The notes beneath the pieces were generated by a model. The model was not told the DNA's origin. It ran no database searches and saw only the letters and a program-made list of their open reading frames with translations. From Sphingobacterium sp. BN32 (GTDB lineage: Bacteria > Bacteroidota > Bacteroidia > Sphingobacteriales > Sphingobacteriaceae): a DNA stretch of 64,000 nt. Made by a program: the position numbers and the translations under genes. Positions within the stretch are counted from its first letter, which is position 1. Every line of letters begins with the position of its first letter. The stretch lies in assembly GCF_030503615.1 (NCBI RefSeq), contig NZ_CP129963.1, positions 2,914,001-2,978,000 on the forward strand, in the 5' to 3' direction. This document shows positions 16,284 through 25,234 of the stretch, piece after piece.

Positions 16284-18455
16284 TTAAAGCTTAAATTTTA
16301 TTCCTCCGTTAATCACAAATCCGTCCAAAGGTGCATAATTGTCTTTAAAAACTGGATTGGTTATTGTTCCTGTATAAATGCTGTCAAAGCGTGTTTGTCG
16401 GGTGTCGAGGAAGTTTTCAAAGTTGATGTACAGAGAAAATCTTTCCCAAATCTTTTCAGCCATAAATCCAGTAATAAAGTAATCTTTGCCCGTAGTTCCA
16501 TTATTCAGTTTTTGGCGACTGAAATAATAGGCTTCCAGACCAATTTTCCATTTGTCTTCTATTTCATACATCAGGATGGAATTAATGCGGTGTTTTGGTG
16601 TTAAAGGGCTTTCTACAGTCGTTCCATTATGGTGTAATCGGGCATCTGTATAGGTATAACCCAAAAACAATTTCAGGTCATCATAACCAATTTTAATATT
16701 GGTTTCTGTTCCTTTGGTATGGATGTAGCCAGGAGAATTAACAAACTGATACAGATTTGCCGAGGAGTTTTCAAGTAACAAGGGATTATCCAAATAGGTG
16801 TAAAAGAACAATTGATTTATGCTAAATGACCAATCTTCCCCAATGTAGGTGCGGTAATTGATGTCTGCATTTGCTCCATAACTTTTTTCCAATTTATTGG
16901 TCTTGTCGTCAATGGGCATTACATTTTGATATTGTAGGCGTTCGCTTTCTTCCGTAAAAATGGTAGGTATTTTATAGCCAAATCCACCACCAACTCGTGA
17001 AGTTAAGCCCTCGGCAATGTGGAATAGAGCCGAAACTCTCGGTAAGAATACCACCCCATAATCCACAACATAATCCGTTCTAAAACCTGTTTCCAATTGA
17101 AACCAATCCGTAGCATTAAAAGAATTTTGTACAAAAGCACCGAATGTAGTCTGATTATAATCTCTCAACGGAGATGCCATAATCTGCTTTTCTTTGAAAT
17201 TATCCGTCCAAATATTAATACCTGTGACCCATTCCGATTTTTCAGTACTGTTGGTGTAGTTGGCTTCGGTAAAACTTGCTGTTTGTGTTCCCTCAAACTT
17301 ATAGTTTGGAATGGTAGTATTTCGGTTAAAATAACTTACACTATTTTTGACTTGAACAGTACTGTTTTCATTGATGATATGGTCGAAAATAAATTGTGTG
17401 GAATAGCGTTGTGTTTTATTTTCCTCAAAATATTGGTTTGTATTATCTCCATTTCCTTTGATGTAAAGCATATCACCTCCCAAACGGCTCTCGATCGTTG
17501 TGTTGATACCGAAGTTCAGTTTCGTCTTTTCATTGAAATAAACGAAGAGCTTCGGATTCAGTACATAGCGTTCGAATTGTGGAATAGCGGATAGTCCGTT
17601 CTTAGCAGGATCATAAGCTGCGTTACGGTTATGGGAAGCAAATATAGTTGTTCCAATTTTATTAAACCTTTGTCCATAAAAGCCGTTTATATCCAAACCC
17701 CTGCCGGATGTTCCATTGAGGTGAAAACCTAAATCTCTCTCATAGGTCGGCGTTTTGGAAATCAGATTGACCAGTCCAGCTATTGCTCCGCCTCCATATA
17801 GTGTAGATGTAGAGCCTTTGATGACTTCTACTTGTTTGAGGTCAAGTGGTGGTATCTGTAACAAACCCAATCCACTTGAAGCACCTGAATAAATGGGGAA
17901 ACCGTCTTTCAGGATTTGTGTATATCTTCCATCAAGTCCCTGAATACGAATACTTGCATTGGCACTGGTAGGCGAAGTGGTTTGTACGTGAATACCTGTG
18001 CTTTCCGCTAAAAGCATACGAATATCTCCCGGTTTCATGTTCCCTTTTTCGCCCAGTTCTTCACTTCCAATAAATTCAATACGGGTAGGGATATTTTGTA
18101 TACTCCTTGTGCTTCTTGTGGATGAAATGACAACTTCCTCTAACTCCTCTGAACTTTCTTTGAGTAAGATTTCAATAGGACTGTTGTCAGCTAATGGAAA
18201 TTCCAATGTATCTATATAGTCGTTAAAACCGATATAGCTAAAATGTATTTCCTGTATCCCATCAGGAATATTTTCTATTATGATGAGACCGTTTTCGTTT
18301 GATGTAGCGGCAAGCGAGGTTCCTTTTATAGATGCTGTCACTCCAATCAAAAGATTTTTGTTTTCACTGTTTCTAATAACAGCATTTAAAATGTTTTGTG
18401 CAAATACACAGAGATTTAGTGTCATAAAAAATGACACAAAGACTATTTTTTTCAT
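16284..18455 (-). CDS. TonB-dependent outer membrane receptor (metal module)
   Basis: 723 residues from the ATG at 18455 (MKKIVFVSFFMTLNLCVFAQ is the signal peptide; five more codons are open upstream). Order: a carboxypeptidase-regulatory-like domain (residues 20-110, VTASIKGTSLAATSNENG), a plug domain (residues about 120-240, GEKGNMKPGDIRMLLAEST and VEVIKGSTSTLYGGGAIAG), then a beta-barrel ending in a Phe/Leu-terminal strand (FVINGGIKFKL). It imports a metal or metal complex with TonB energy. Lying with a CDF exporter and a DUF6660-like protein, it is probably for copper, zinc or a metallophore; the ligand is not visible from sequence. Confidence 0.88.
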   Translation of the reverse strand: MKKIVFVSFFMTLNLCVFAQNILNAVIRNSENKNLLIGVTASIKGTSLAATSNENGLIIIENIPDGIQEIHFSYIGFNDYIDTLEFPLADNSPIEILLKESSEELEEVVISSTRSTRSIQNIPTRIEFIGSEELGEKGNMKPGDIRMLLAESTGIHVQTTSPTSANASIRIQGLDGRYTQILKDGFPIYSGASSGLGLLQIPPLDLKQVEVIKGSTSTLYGGGAIAGLVNLISKTPTYERDLGFHLNGTSGRGLDINGFYGQRFNKIGTTIFASHNRNAAYDPAKNGLSAIPQFERYVLNPKLFVYFNEKTKLNFGINTTIESRLGGDMLYIKGNGDNTNQYFEENKTQRYSTQFIFDHIINENSTVQVKNSVSYFNRNTTIPNYKFEGTQTASFTEANYTNSTEKSEWVTGINIWTDNFKEKQIMASPLRDYNQTTFGAFVQNSFNATDWFQLETGFRTDYVVDYGVVFLPRVSALFHIAEGLTSRVGGGFGYKIPTIFTEESERLQYQNVMPIDDKTNKLEKSYGANADINYRTYIGEDWSFSINQLFFYTYLDNPLLLENSSANLYQFVNSPGYIHTKGTETNIKIGYDDLKLFLGYTYTDARLHHNGTTVESPLTPKHRINSILMYEIEDKWKIGLEAYYFSRQKLNNGTTGKDYFITGFMAEKIWERFSLYINFENFLDTRQTRFDSIYTGTITNPVFKDNYAPLDGFVINGGIKFKL

Positions 18456-18542
18456 TGTATAAAAAAACATTAATGTTTGAAAAATGAGAATTGACGGTTT
18501 GTAGCACCGTAATCTGTTATTGTGCCGAAGACACTAAAAACA

Positions 18543-18854
18543 TTAATTAATCTTAGGGGGTTGCCAAATGGAAGAGAGGAAGTCTGAAACAGCTGACGCT
18601 GTTATTACACCTAATTTCTTTTTAGGTTGTTGGACATAATTGGATGTTAAAGCATAAAAGGAAGTAATTACAAATCCAGTACAGGTATTGCATTTAGAAA
18701 AAGGCGAGCAACATTCCATACCGCAATCGTCGCTATCTTGTTCTTGACTATTTGTTGTTTGATTCACTAGGTCAAAACATTTATCTTCCATAAAGCTTGG
18801 CAAGGTCGATAAGACCAAAACCATTAATGCTAATATGTACGACAAGGATTTCAT
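18543..18854 (-). CDS. DUF6660-like small periplasmic protein, second copy
   Basis: 103 residues. Signal peptide SLSYILALMVLVLSTLPSF, then a Cys-rich middle (CGMECCSPFSKCNTCTGF) and the ending SSIWQPPKIN, the same ending as the protein at 7183-7518. It lacks the long His-rich segment of that copy. It heads the second metal module (TonB receptor, CDF transporter) and is 87 nt upstream of the receptor. The role is probably periplasmic metal binding; this is inferred from the cysteines and context. Confidence 0.7.
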   Translation of the reverse strand: MKSLSYILALMVLVLSTLPSFMEDKCFDLVNQTTNSQEQDSDDCGMECCSPFSKCNTCTGFVITSFYALTSNYVQQPKKKLGVITASAVSDFLSSIWQPPKIN

Positions 18855-19042
18855 TTTACGAAGATAGTAAAAACCTCTCTCTTCCTGTCAACACCTCTCT
18901 ATTTTCTTTAGCAATTCAGCCACCCACAGCCAAACAATTCCTCTCACTGCCACTTTGTTATCACGCCTTGATTTCTAAAACACCTTTGTCCCGAAAGTCC
19001 GCAAGGTGCGGGATAACAGTAACAAATTAATGTGTTTCAATT

Positions 19043-19348
19043 ATGAAAAAACAAAGTAAAAAAGTTTTGCTGGCAGCCGTAGCAATGCTGTCAGGAATGG
19101 GTGCGTTCGCACAGGGAAACGGGTCGGCAGGTATCAACGAGGCTACCCAAATGGTAACGTCTTATTTCGACCCTGCCACCCAACTCATTTATGCGATTGG
19201 GGCGGTTGTCGGCTTAATCGGAGGTGTTAAGGTGTACAACAAATTCAGCTCGGGCGACCCCGACACATCGAAGACGGCGGCTTCGTGGTTCGGTGCGTGT
19301 ATCTTCCTGATTGTTGCGGCTACTATCCTGCGTTCATTCTTCCTGTAA
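19043..19348 (+). CDS. traE: Conjugal transfer protein TraE (DUF4134)
   Basis: 101 residues. Signal peptide (VLLAAVAMLSGMGAFAQ), then two membrane helices (LIYAIGAVVGLIGGVKVY and CIFLIVAATILRSFFL) joined by a short loop (SSGDPDTSKTAASWFGA). This is a VirB2-like small pilin plan. It opens the main mating-channel operon traE-traQ. Gene start fits a clear spacing after the divergent metal module. Confidence 0.9.
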   Translation: MKKQSKKVLLAAVAMLSGMGAFAQGNGSAGINEATQMVTSYFDPATQLIYAIGAVVGLIGGVKVYNKFSSGDPDTSKTAASWFGACIFLIVAATILRSFFL

Positions 19349-19359
19349 ACCTCTGCCTT

Positions 19360-19692
19360 ATGAACAGTTATAACATTAACAAAGGCATTGGCAGGACAGT
19401 GGAATTTAAAGGGCTGAAAGCCCAATACCTGTTCATATTCGCTGGTGGTCTGCTCGGTACGCTCATCTTCGTGATGATATTGTATATGGCTGGCGTAAGT
19501 AATTACGTCTGCCTGTTTCTCGGAGCTGGCGGTGCTTCGCTCATTGTATGGCAGACCTTTTCGCTGAACCGAAAGTACAGAGAACACGGACTAATGAAAG
19601 TAGGTGCGAGAAAACGACACCCTCGCTACATTATTTGTCGTAAGCCTGTACGCAGGTATTTAAAATTCACTCCTAAACCGAAAGCCGTATGA
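19360..19692 (+). CDS. traF: Conjugal transfer protein TraF (DUF4133)
   Basis: 110 residues from the ATG at 19360; the open frame begins upstream inside traE but the TraF N-terminus (MNSYNINKGIGRTVEFKGL) is typical. Two adjacent membrane helices (LFIFAGGLLGTLIFVMILY and VCLFLGAGGASLIVWQTF) match a VirB3-like protein, followed by a basic tail (KVGARKRHPRYI). Its stop overlaps the start of traG by 4 nt, as VirB3 and VirB4 genes often do. Confidence 0.9.
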   Translation: MNSYNINKGIGRTVEFKGLKAQYLFIFAGGLLGTLIFVMILYMAGVSNYVCLFLGAGGASLIVWQTFSLNRKYREHGLMKVGARKRHPRYIICRKPVRRYLKFTPKPKAV

Positions 19693-22190
19693 GAAATGTA
19701 GCCAAAACAACCACATTGGAACATAAGTTTCCACTCTTGGCAGTAGAAAACAACTGTATCCTGTCCAAAGATGCGGACATAACCGCCTGTTTTGAAGTAC
19801 GATTGCCTGAGCTGTTTACGGTAGCATCGGCTGAATACGAAGCTATTCACTCCGCCTGGCATAAGGCGATTAAGACATTACCCGATTTTACAGTCATTCA
19901 CAAGCAAGATTGGTATATCAAAGAAAGCTACACTCCCGATTTGGCACAGGAAGACCAGAGTTTTCTTTCCAAAAGCTATCAACGGCATTTCAACGAACGA
20001 CCATTCCTGAACCATTATTGCTACCTGTTCCTGACAAAAACGACCAAGAACAGAATGCGTATGCAAAGCAATTTCAGTTCGCTTTGCAAGGGTACGCTTA
20101 TTCCAAAGGAAATCAATAAGGAAACGATACATCAATTTATGGAAGCGGTCGCACAGTTTGAACGTATCGTGAATGATAGCGGTTTTGTAAACCTGCGACG
20201 TTTGACCGAAGACGACATCATCGGAACAGACGAAAAACAGGGATTGCTGGAACAATACCTTACACTTTCGAGAGAAGCCGGAACACCAATGCAGGACATC
20301 GCATTAGGAGCGGAAGAAGTGCGTATCGGCAACAAAAGGCTGTCTTTGCACACCTTGTCCGATACGGACGACCTGCCTGCAACTGTTTCGGCTGATACCC
20401 GCTTTGAAAAGCTATCTACCGACCGGAGCGACTGCCGTTTGTCGTTTGCTGCACCTGTAGGGTTGTTATTGAGCTGTAACCACATTTACAATCAGTACCT
20501 ATTCTTGGATAACAGCGAGGACAACCTGCAAAAGTTTGAGAAATCTGCCCGTAATATGCACTCTTTAGCCCGTTATAGTCGGGCGAACCAAATCAATAAG
20601 GAGTGGATTGAGAAGTATCTGAACGAAGCACACAGCTTCGGGCTATCTTCTGTAAGAGCACACTTCAATATTATGGCTTGGTCGGAAGACCCTGCGGAAC
20701 TCAAACAGCTAAAGAACGATTGCGGTAGTGCGTTGGCACTAATGGAGTGTAAGCCCCGCCACAACACGACAGACGTTGCCACATTGTATTGGGCTGCAAT
20801 GCCAGGCAATGCTGGCGATTTTCCGAGTGAGGAAAGTTTCTATACGTTTATAGAACCTGCCTTGTGCTTCTTTGCAGAAGAAACGAATTACCACAATTCG
20901 CCCTCTCCGTTCGGTATCAAAATGGCGGACAGGCTTACAGGAAAACCAATCCATTTGGATATTTCCGATTTGCCGATGAAACGTGGGATTATCACGAACA
21001 GAAACAAGTTCATACTTGGTCCGTCAGGTTCGGGAAAATCTTTCTTCACTAACCATATGGTACGCCAATATCACGAACAGGGTGCTCACGTTCTACTCGT
21101 AGATACGGGTAACAGTTATCAGGGATTATGCGAACTCATCAAAGGAAAAACCAAAGGCGAAGACGGTGTTTACTTCACGTACACCGAAGATAACCCGATT
21201 GCGTTCAATCCCTTTTATACCGATGACGGCGTGTTCGACATCGAAAAGCGGGAAAGTATCAAAACTCTGATACTCACTCTTTGGAAACGGGACGATGAAC
21301 CGCCGACAAGGTCGGAAGAAGTAGCATTGTCCAATGCTGTTTCCGGTTACATCGAACGTATCAAACAAGATGATACTTATCCGTCATTTAACGGCTTCTA
21401 TGAGTATGTAAAAGACGACTACCGCAAAGTATTGGAGGAGAAACAAGTCAGGGAAAAAGATTTTGACATTGCCAATTTCCTGAATGTTCTCGAACCCTAT
21501 TACAAAGGAGGAGAATACGATTATTTGCTCAACTCCGATAAGCAGTTAGACCTTCTTTCCAAACGCTTTATCGTGTTTGAAATTGATGCGATAAAAGACC
21601 ACAAAATCCTCTTTCCCATAGTCACGATTATCATTATGGAGGTGTTCATTAACAAAATGCGCCGACTGAAAGGTATTCGCAAACTTATCCTGATTGAAGA
21701 GGCTTGGAAAGCGATTGCAAAAGAGGGAATGGCAGAATACATCAAGTATTTGTTCAAAACCGTGCGTAAGTTTTTCGGAGAAGCCATTGTCGTAACACAG
21801 GAGGTCGATGATATCATCCAGTCGCCCATTGTGAAAGAAAGTATCATCAATAACTCCGACTGTAAAATCCTTTTAGACCAACGCAAGTATATGAACAAGT
21901 TTGATGATATACAGGCAATGTTGGGGCTTACCGACAAAGAAAAAGGTCAGGTACTTTCCATCAATATGAACAACGATGCAAGCCGCTTGTACAAAGAGGT
22001 TTGGATTGGTTTAGGTGGTACGCACTCGGCAGTCTATGCCACCGAAGTTAGTTTGGAGGAATACCTCGCCTACACCACAGAGGAAACCGAAAAGATGGAA
22101 GTGATGCAGCTTGCTGCGGAACTCGATGGTAACGTAGAACTCGCTATTAAGCATATCGCAATGCAACGGCGGGACAATTCAAATCAATAG
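19689..22190 (+). CDS. traG: Conjugation ATPase TraG (VirB4 family)
   Basis: 833 residues. The N-terminal half is the VirB4-type domain; the ATPase half carries Walker A (LGPSGSGKSFF, near residue 441), a Walker B region (LILIEEAWKAI), and the downstream VVTQEVDDIIQSP segment. It energises pilus and channel assembly on the inner membrane. It overlaps traF by 4 nt and is 27 nt before traI. Length is right for the family. Confidence 0.93.
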   Translation: MRNVAKTTTLEHKFPLLAVENNCILSKDADITACFEVRLPELFTVASAEYEAIHSAWHKAIKTLPDFTVIHKQDWYIKESYTPDLAQEDQSFLSKSYQRHFNERPFLNHYCYLFLTKTTKNRMRMQSNFSSLCKGTLIPKEINKETIHQFMEAVAQFERIVNDSGFVNLRRLTEDDIIGTDEKQGLLEQYLTLSREAGTPMQDIALGAEEVRIGNKRLSLHTLSDTDDLPATVSADTRFEKLSTDRSDCRLSFAAPVGLLLSCNHIYNQYLFLDNSEDNLQKFEKSARNMHSLARYSRANQINKEWIEKYLNEAHSFGLSSVRAHFNIMAWSEDPAELKQLKNDCGSALALMECKPRHNTTDVATLYWAAMPGNAGDFPSEESFYTFIEPALCFFAEETNYHNSPSPFGIKMADRLTGKPIHLDISDLPMKRGIITNRNKFILGPSGSGKSFFTNHMVRQYHEQGAHVLLVDTGNSYQGLCELIKGKTKGEDGVYFTYTEDNPIAFNPFYTDDGVFDIEKRESIKTLILTLWKRDDEPPTRSEEVALSNAVSGYIERIKQDDTYPSFNGFYEYVKDDYRKVLEEKQVREKDFDIANFLNVLEPYYKGGEYDYLLNSDKQLDLLSKRFIVFEIDAIKDHKILFPIVTIIIMEVFINKMRRLKGIRKLILIEEAWKAIAKEGMAEYIKYLFKTVRKFFGEAIVVTQEVDDIIQSPIVKESIINNSDCKILLDQRKYMNKFDDIQAMLGLTDKEKGQVLSINMNNDASRLYKEVWIGLGGTHSAVYATEVSLEEYLAYTTEETEKMEVMQLAAELDGNVELAIKHIAMQRRDNSNQ

Positions 22191-22217
22191 TCATTAACAA
22201 TTTAAAAAATCAGAACA

Positions 22218-22850
22218 ATGAAAAAAGTAATGTATCTGGTGTGTACGGCACTGATGCTCGCCGTAGCACCGTCAGCAAAAGCCCAATGGGTTGTAACCGA
22301 CCCCGCTAATTTGGCTTCAGGGATTATCAACAGTGCGAATGAAATCATACAGACTTCTTCCACCGTGAGTAATGTGATAAAGAACTTCAACGAAGTAAAG
22401 AAAGTGTACGACCAGGGCAAGGAGTATTACGACAAGCTGAAAGCTATCAACAACCTTGTAAAAGATGCCCGTAAGGTGCAGCAAACCGTACTCTTGGTGG
22501 GCGATGTGTCCGAAATGTACGTGCAGAACTTCGGCAAGATGATGAACGACCCCAATTTTTCGCCACAGGAATTGGTCGCTATTGGCAACGGTTATTCGGC
22601 ACTGCTCAATGAAAGTACCGAACTGCTGAAAGAACTAAAGCAGATTGTAACCTCTTCAAGCCTTTCGCTGAATGACAAAGAGCGTATGGACATTATTGAC
22701 CGTGTGTACAAAGAGGTAAAGGATTACCACAGCCTTGTACGCTACTACACCACTAAGAACATTTCTGTGAGCTACCTAAGAGCGAAAAAGAAAAACGATG
22801 CCCAAAGAGTGCTTGAACTCTACGGAACTGCTAACCAAAAATACTGGTAA
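22218..22850 (+). CDS. traI: Conjugal transfer protein TraI (DUF4141)
   Basis: 210 residues. Signal peptide MKKVMYLVCTALMLAVAPSA ending KAQ, then a long helical periplasmic domain (SGIINSANEIIQTSSTVSNV, KEYYDKLKAINNLVKDARKV). This is the DUF4141 family, VirB5-like in position. It follows traG and precedes traJ by 3 nt. No traH gene is seen between traG and traI. Confidence 0.88.
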   Translation: MKKVMYLVCTALMLAVAPSAKAQWVVTDPANLASGIINSANEIIQTSSTVSNVIKNFNEVKKVYDQGKEYYDKLKAINNLVKDARKVQQTVLLVGDVSEMYVQNFGKMMNDPNFSPQELVAIGNGYSALLNESTELLKELKQIVTSSSLSLNDKERMDIIDRVYKEVKDYHSLVRYYTTKNISVSYLRAKKKNDAQRVLELYGTANQKYW

Positions 22851-22853
22851 ACT

Positions 22854-23849
22854 ATGGAATGGGATAATCTTCACGAACTCCTGCGATCGCTTTATGACGA
22901 TATGATGCCGCTTGCAGGCGATATGGCGGCAGTAGCTAAGGGTTTGGCGGGATTGGGAGCATTGTTCTATGTAGCATTAAAGGTTTGGCAGGCTTTAAGC
23001 CGTGCCGAACCTATTGATATGTTCCCTCTGCTGCGCCCGTTCGCTTTGGGGCTGTGCATTATGTTCTTCCCGACTATCGTACTGGGAACCATCAATGCAG
23101 TGTTAAGCCCGGTGGTTGTAGGAACCCACCAAATACTCGAAGACCAGGTGATTGACCTGAACAAGCTGCAACAGCAGAAAGACCAGTTGGAATATGAGGC
23201 AATGGTCAGAAATCCTGAAACTGCCTATATGGTATCAGACGAAGAGTTTGATAAGAAACTGGACGAACTGGGTTGGTCGCCGTCCGACATTGGTACAATG
23301 GCGGGTATGTATATGGACAGGCAAGCCTACAAGATTGAAAAGGCGATAAAGGACTGGTTTCGCAATCTATTGGAAATACTCTTTCAGGCGGCGGCTTTGG
23401 TCATTGATACCATACGAACGTTTTTCCTGATAGTCCTCTCCATACTCGGACCAATAGCCTTTGCTATTTCCGTATGGGACGGCTTTCAGTCCACGCTCAC
23501 GCAATGGCTCACGAGGTATGTAAGCGTTTACCTGTGGCTTCCCGTTTCGGATTTGTTCAGCTCAATGTTGGCAAGAATACAATCCCTCATTTTAGAACGG
23601 GATATAGCAATGCTTGCCGACCCCACCTACATTCCTGATACGAGCAATACCGTGTACATCATTTTTATGATTATCGGCATCATCGGGTACTTCACTATAC
23701 CGACAGTAACAGGTTGGGTAATCCAAGCCGGAGGCGCAGGGAACTTTACCCGCAATGTAAACTCCACGGCAATGAAAGCCGGAAATATCGCCGGAGCAGG
23801 CGCAGGTTCGACAGTTGGAAACATCGGCGGTAAACTGATGAATAAATAA
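22854..23849 (+). CDS. traJ: Conjugal transfer protein TraJ (VirB6-like)
   Basis: 331 residues with several membrane segments (AAVAKGLAGLGALFYVALKV, FALGLCIMFFPTIVLGTINA, FFLIVLSILGPIAFAISVWD, IIFMIIGIIGYFTIPTVTGW) and a Gly/Ala-rich tail. This is the polytopic inner-membrane component of the mating channel. A soluble helical loop (about residues 95-165) lies between the second and third segments, as in homologues. Confidence 0.9.
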   Translation: MEWDNLHELLRSLYDDMMPLAGDMAAVAKGLAGLGALFYVALKVWQALSRAEPIDMFPLLRPFALGLCIMFFPTIVLGTINAVLSPVVVGTHQILEDQVIDLNKLQQQKDQLEYEAMVRNPETAYMVSDEEFDKKLDELGWSPSDIGTMAGMYMDRQAYKIEKAIKDWFRNLLEILFQAAALVIDTIRTFFLIVLSILGPIAFAISVWDGFQSTLTQWLTRYVSVYLWLPVSDLFSSMLARIQSLILERDIAMLADPTYIPDTSNTVYIIFMIIGIIGYFTIPTVTGWVIQAGGAGNFTRNVNSTAMKAGNIAGAGAGSTVGNIGGKLMNK

Positions 23850-23869
23850 ACAATTAATCATTCTAAAAA

Positions 23870-24493
23870 ATGGAATTTAAAACGCTAAGAAATATCGAAA
23901 ACAGCTTTAGGCAGATAAGGTTATATGCCATTGTGTTTGCGGTTCTCTGCACCAGTGTGGTAGGATACGCCGTATGGCGTTCCTACCGCTTTGCAGAAGA
24001 ACAACGCCAAAAAATCTATGTACTGGATAATGGTAAATCCCTGATGCTTGCCTTGTCGCAGGATGCAAGCATCAACCGCCCGGTTGAAGCAAGGGAACAC
24101 GTCAGACGTTTCCACGAACTGTTCTTTACGCTTGCCCCCGACAAGAATGCTATTGAAAGCAATATGAGCAGGGCATTCAACCTTGCCGATAAAAGTGCTT
24201 TTGATTACTACAAAGACTTATCGGAAAAGGGCTATTACAGCAGGATTATTTCGGGGAACGTGCAACAACGCATAGAGGTAGATAGTGTCGTGTGCAACTT
24301 CGACAACTACCCGTATGCAGTGCGCACCTATGCCAAACAGTTCATCATCCGGTCAAGCAATGTAACCAGACGTAACCTGATTACTTCCTGCTATCTCGTT
24401 AACTCCGTTCGCTCTGACAACAACCCGCAAGGTTTCAATATTGAAAAATTTGCAGTCGTGGAAAACAGGGATATCGAAGTCATCGAACGCTAA
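23870..24493 (+). CDS. traK: Conjugal transfer protein TraK (VirB8-like)
   Basis: 207 residues. An N-terminal membrane helix (LYAIVFAVLCTSVVGYAVW) precedes a periplasmic NTF2-like domain (REHVRRFHELFFTLAPDKNA, YYKDLSEKGYYSRIISGNVQ). This is the bridging VirB8-type subunit. It starts 20 nt after traJ. Confidence 0.9.
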   Translation: MEFKTLRNIENSFRQIRLYAIVFAVLCTSVVGYAVWRSYRFAEEQRQKIYVLDNGKSLMLALSQDASINRPVEAREHVRRFHELFFTLAPDKNAIESNMSRAFNLADKSAFDYYKDLSEKGYYSRIISGNVQQRIEVDSVVCNFDNYPYAVRTYAKQFIIRSSNVTRRNLITSCYLVNSVRSDNNPQGFNIEKFAVVENRDIEVIER

Positions 24494-24503
24494 AAACAAT
24501 CTT

Positions 24504-24932
24504 ATGGAAGCATTATCAGATTTAAAAACGTTCGCAAAAATCCTTACAGACAAAGGATATAACGGCTATTTCCATACGCAGGGTGCGTATGCCAGAAAGC
24601 TGAAAGACAGTATCAGCGAATTCCTCAAAAGCTGCCAAAAAGGTGCAGACAATTTACCTAAACAGGATTTATTTCTGACAGGCTACCTACAATGGTCGGG
24701 TGATGACAAGCCCCGTGTAGAATGCAGTATGTGGGTAAAATACCTGAATGGCAAATTTTCGCTTAGCCGTATGGAAATAGCCAAGAAAGACGGCTTCGGG
24801 CAGTTGCTTAAAAAATCAGAACTGGCAAACCTGTCCGTCATATCTGCACCCAAATTAACGGAAGCGGTCGCACTGGTCAACGATGAGCCAAAGCAACAGG
24901 CGGGTAAAAGTCCTAAGCGTTTCAAGCTGTAA
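24504..24932 (+). CDS. Conserved ICE protein of unknown function between traK and traL
   Basis: 142 residues from the ATG at 24504. No signal peptide, membrane helix or enzyme motif is visible. The centre is beta-rich (LFLTGYLQWSGDDKPRVECS, MWVKYLNGKFSLSRMEIAKK), the N-terminus helical, and the C-terminus ends in a basic KSPKRFKL tail. It starts 10 nt after traK and is followed by traL after 17 nt, so it is co-expressed with the channel genes. The cytoplasmic look is odd for its position. I do not recognise a named family. Confidence 0.75.
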   Translation: MEALSDLKTFAKILTDKGYNGYFHTQGAYARKLKDSISEFLKSCQKGADNLPKQDLFLTGYLQWSGDDKPRVECSMWVKYLNGKFSLSRMEIAKKDGFGQLLKKSELANLSVISAPKLTEAVALVNDEPKQQAGKSPKRFKL

Positions 24933-24949
24933 CAACAAATAGTAAGGCT

Positions 24950-25234
24950 ATGAAAAAATTAAGAGCAAATATGGACAGGTACTTTGACCGGCTCGATGAA
25001 CGTTGGCGGGCGTTGCCTTTGCGCAAACAGCGCCAATATACGCTGTACTTCTTTGTGGTTTACCTACTGCTCACCGTAGTGGTCATTGGCAAAGTGATGT
25101 ACGACACCTCAAAGTCAGGTAACAATATGGTCATTAAACATATTGAGAACCCTGTCCTTAAAAATGGAAATCCTGCAAGGTTGCCGGATAGTGTATCAAC
25201 AATTTTAAAAAATCAGATTTATGAAAGAAAATGA
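24950..25234 (+). CDS. traL: Conjugal transfer protein TraL (DUF3989)
   Basis: 94 residues. A charged N-terminus (MKKLRANMDRYFDRLDERWR) precedes one membrane helix (LYFFVVYLLLTVVVIGKVMY) and a short periplasmic tail. This is the DUF3989 plan. The last 14 nt overlap the start of traM. Confidence 0.87.
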   Translation: MKKLRANMDRYFDRLDERWRALPLRKQRQYTLYFFVVYLLLTVVVIGKVMYDTSKSGNNMVIKHIENPVLKNGNPARLPDSVSTILKNQIYERK

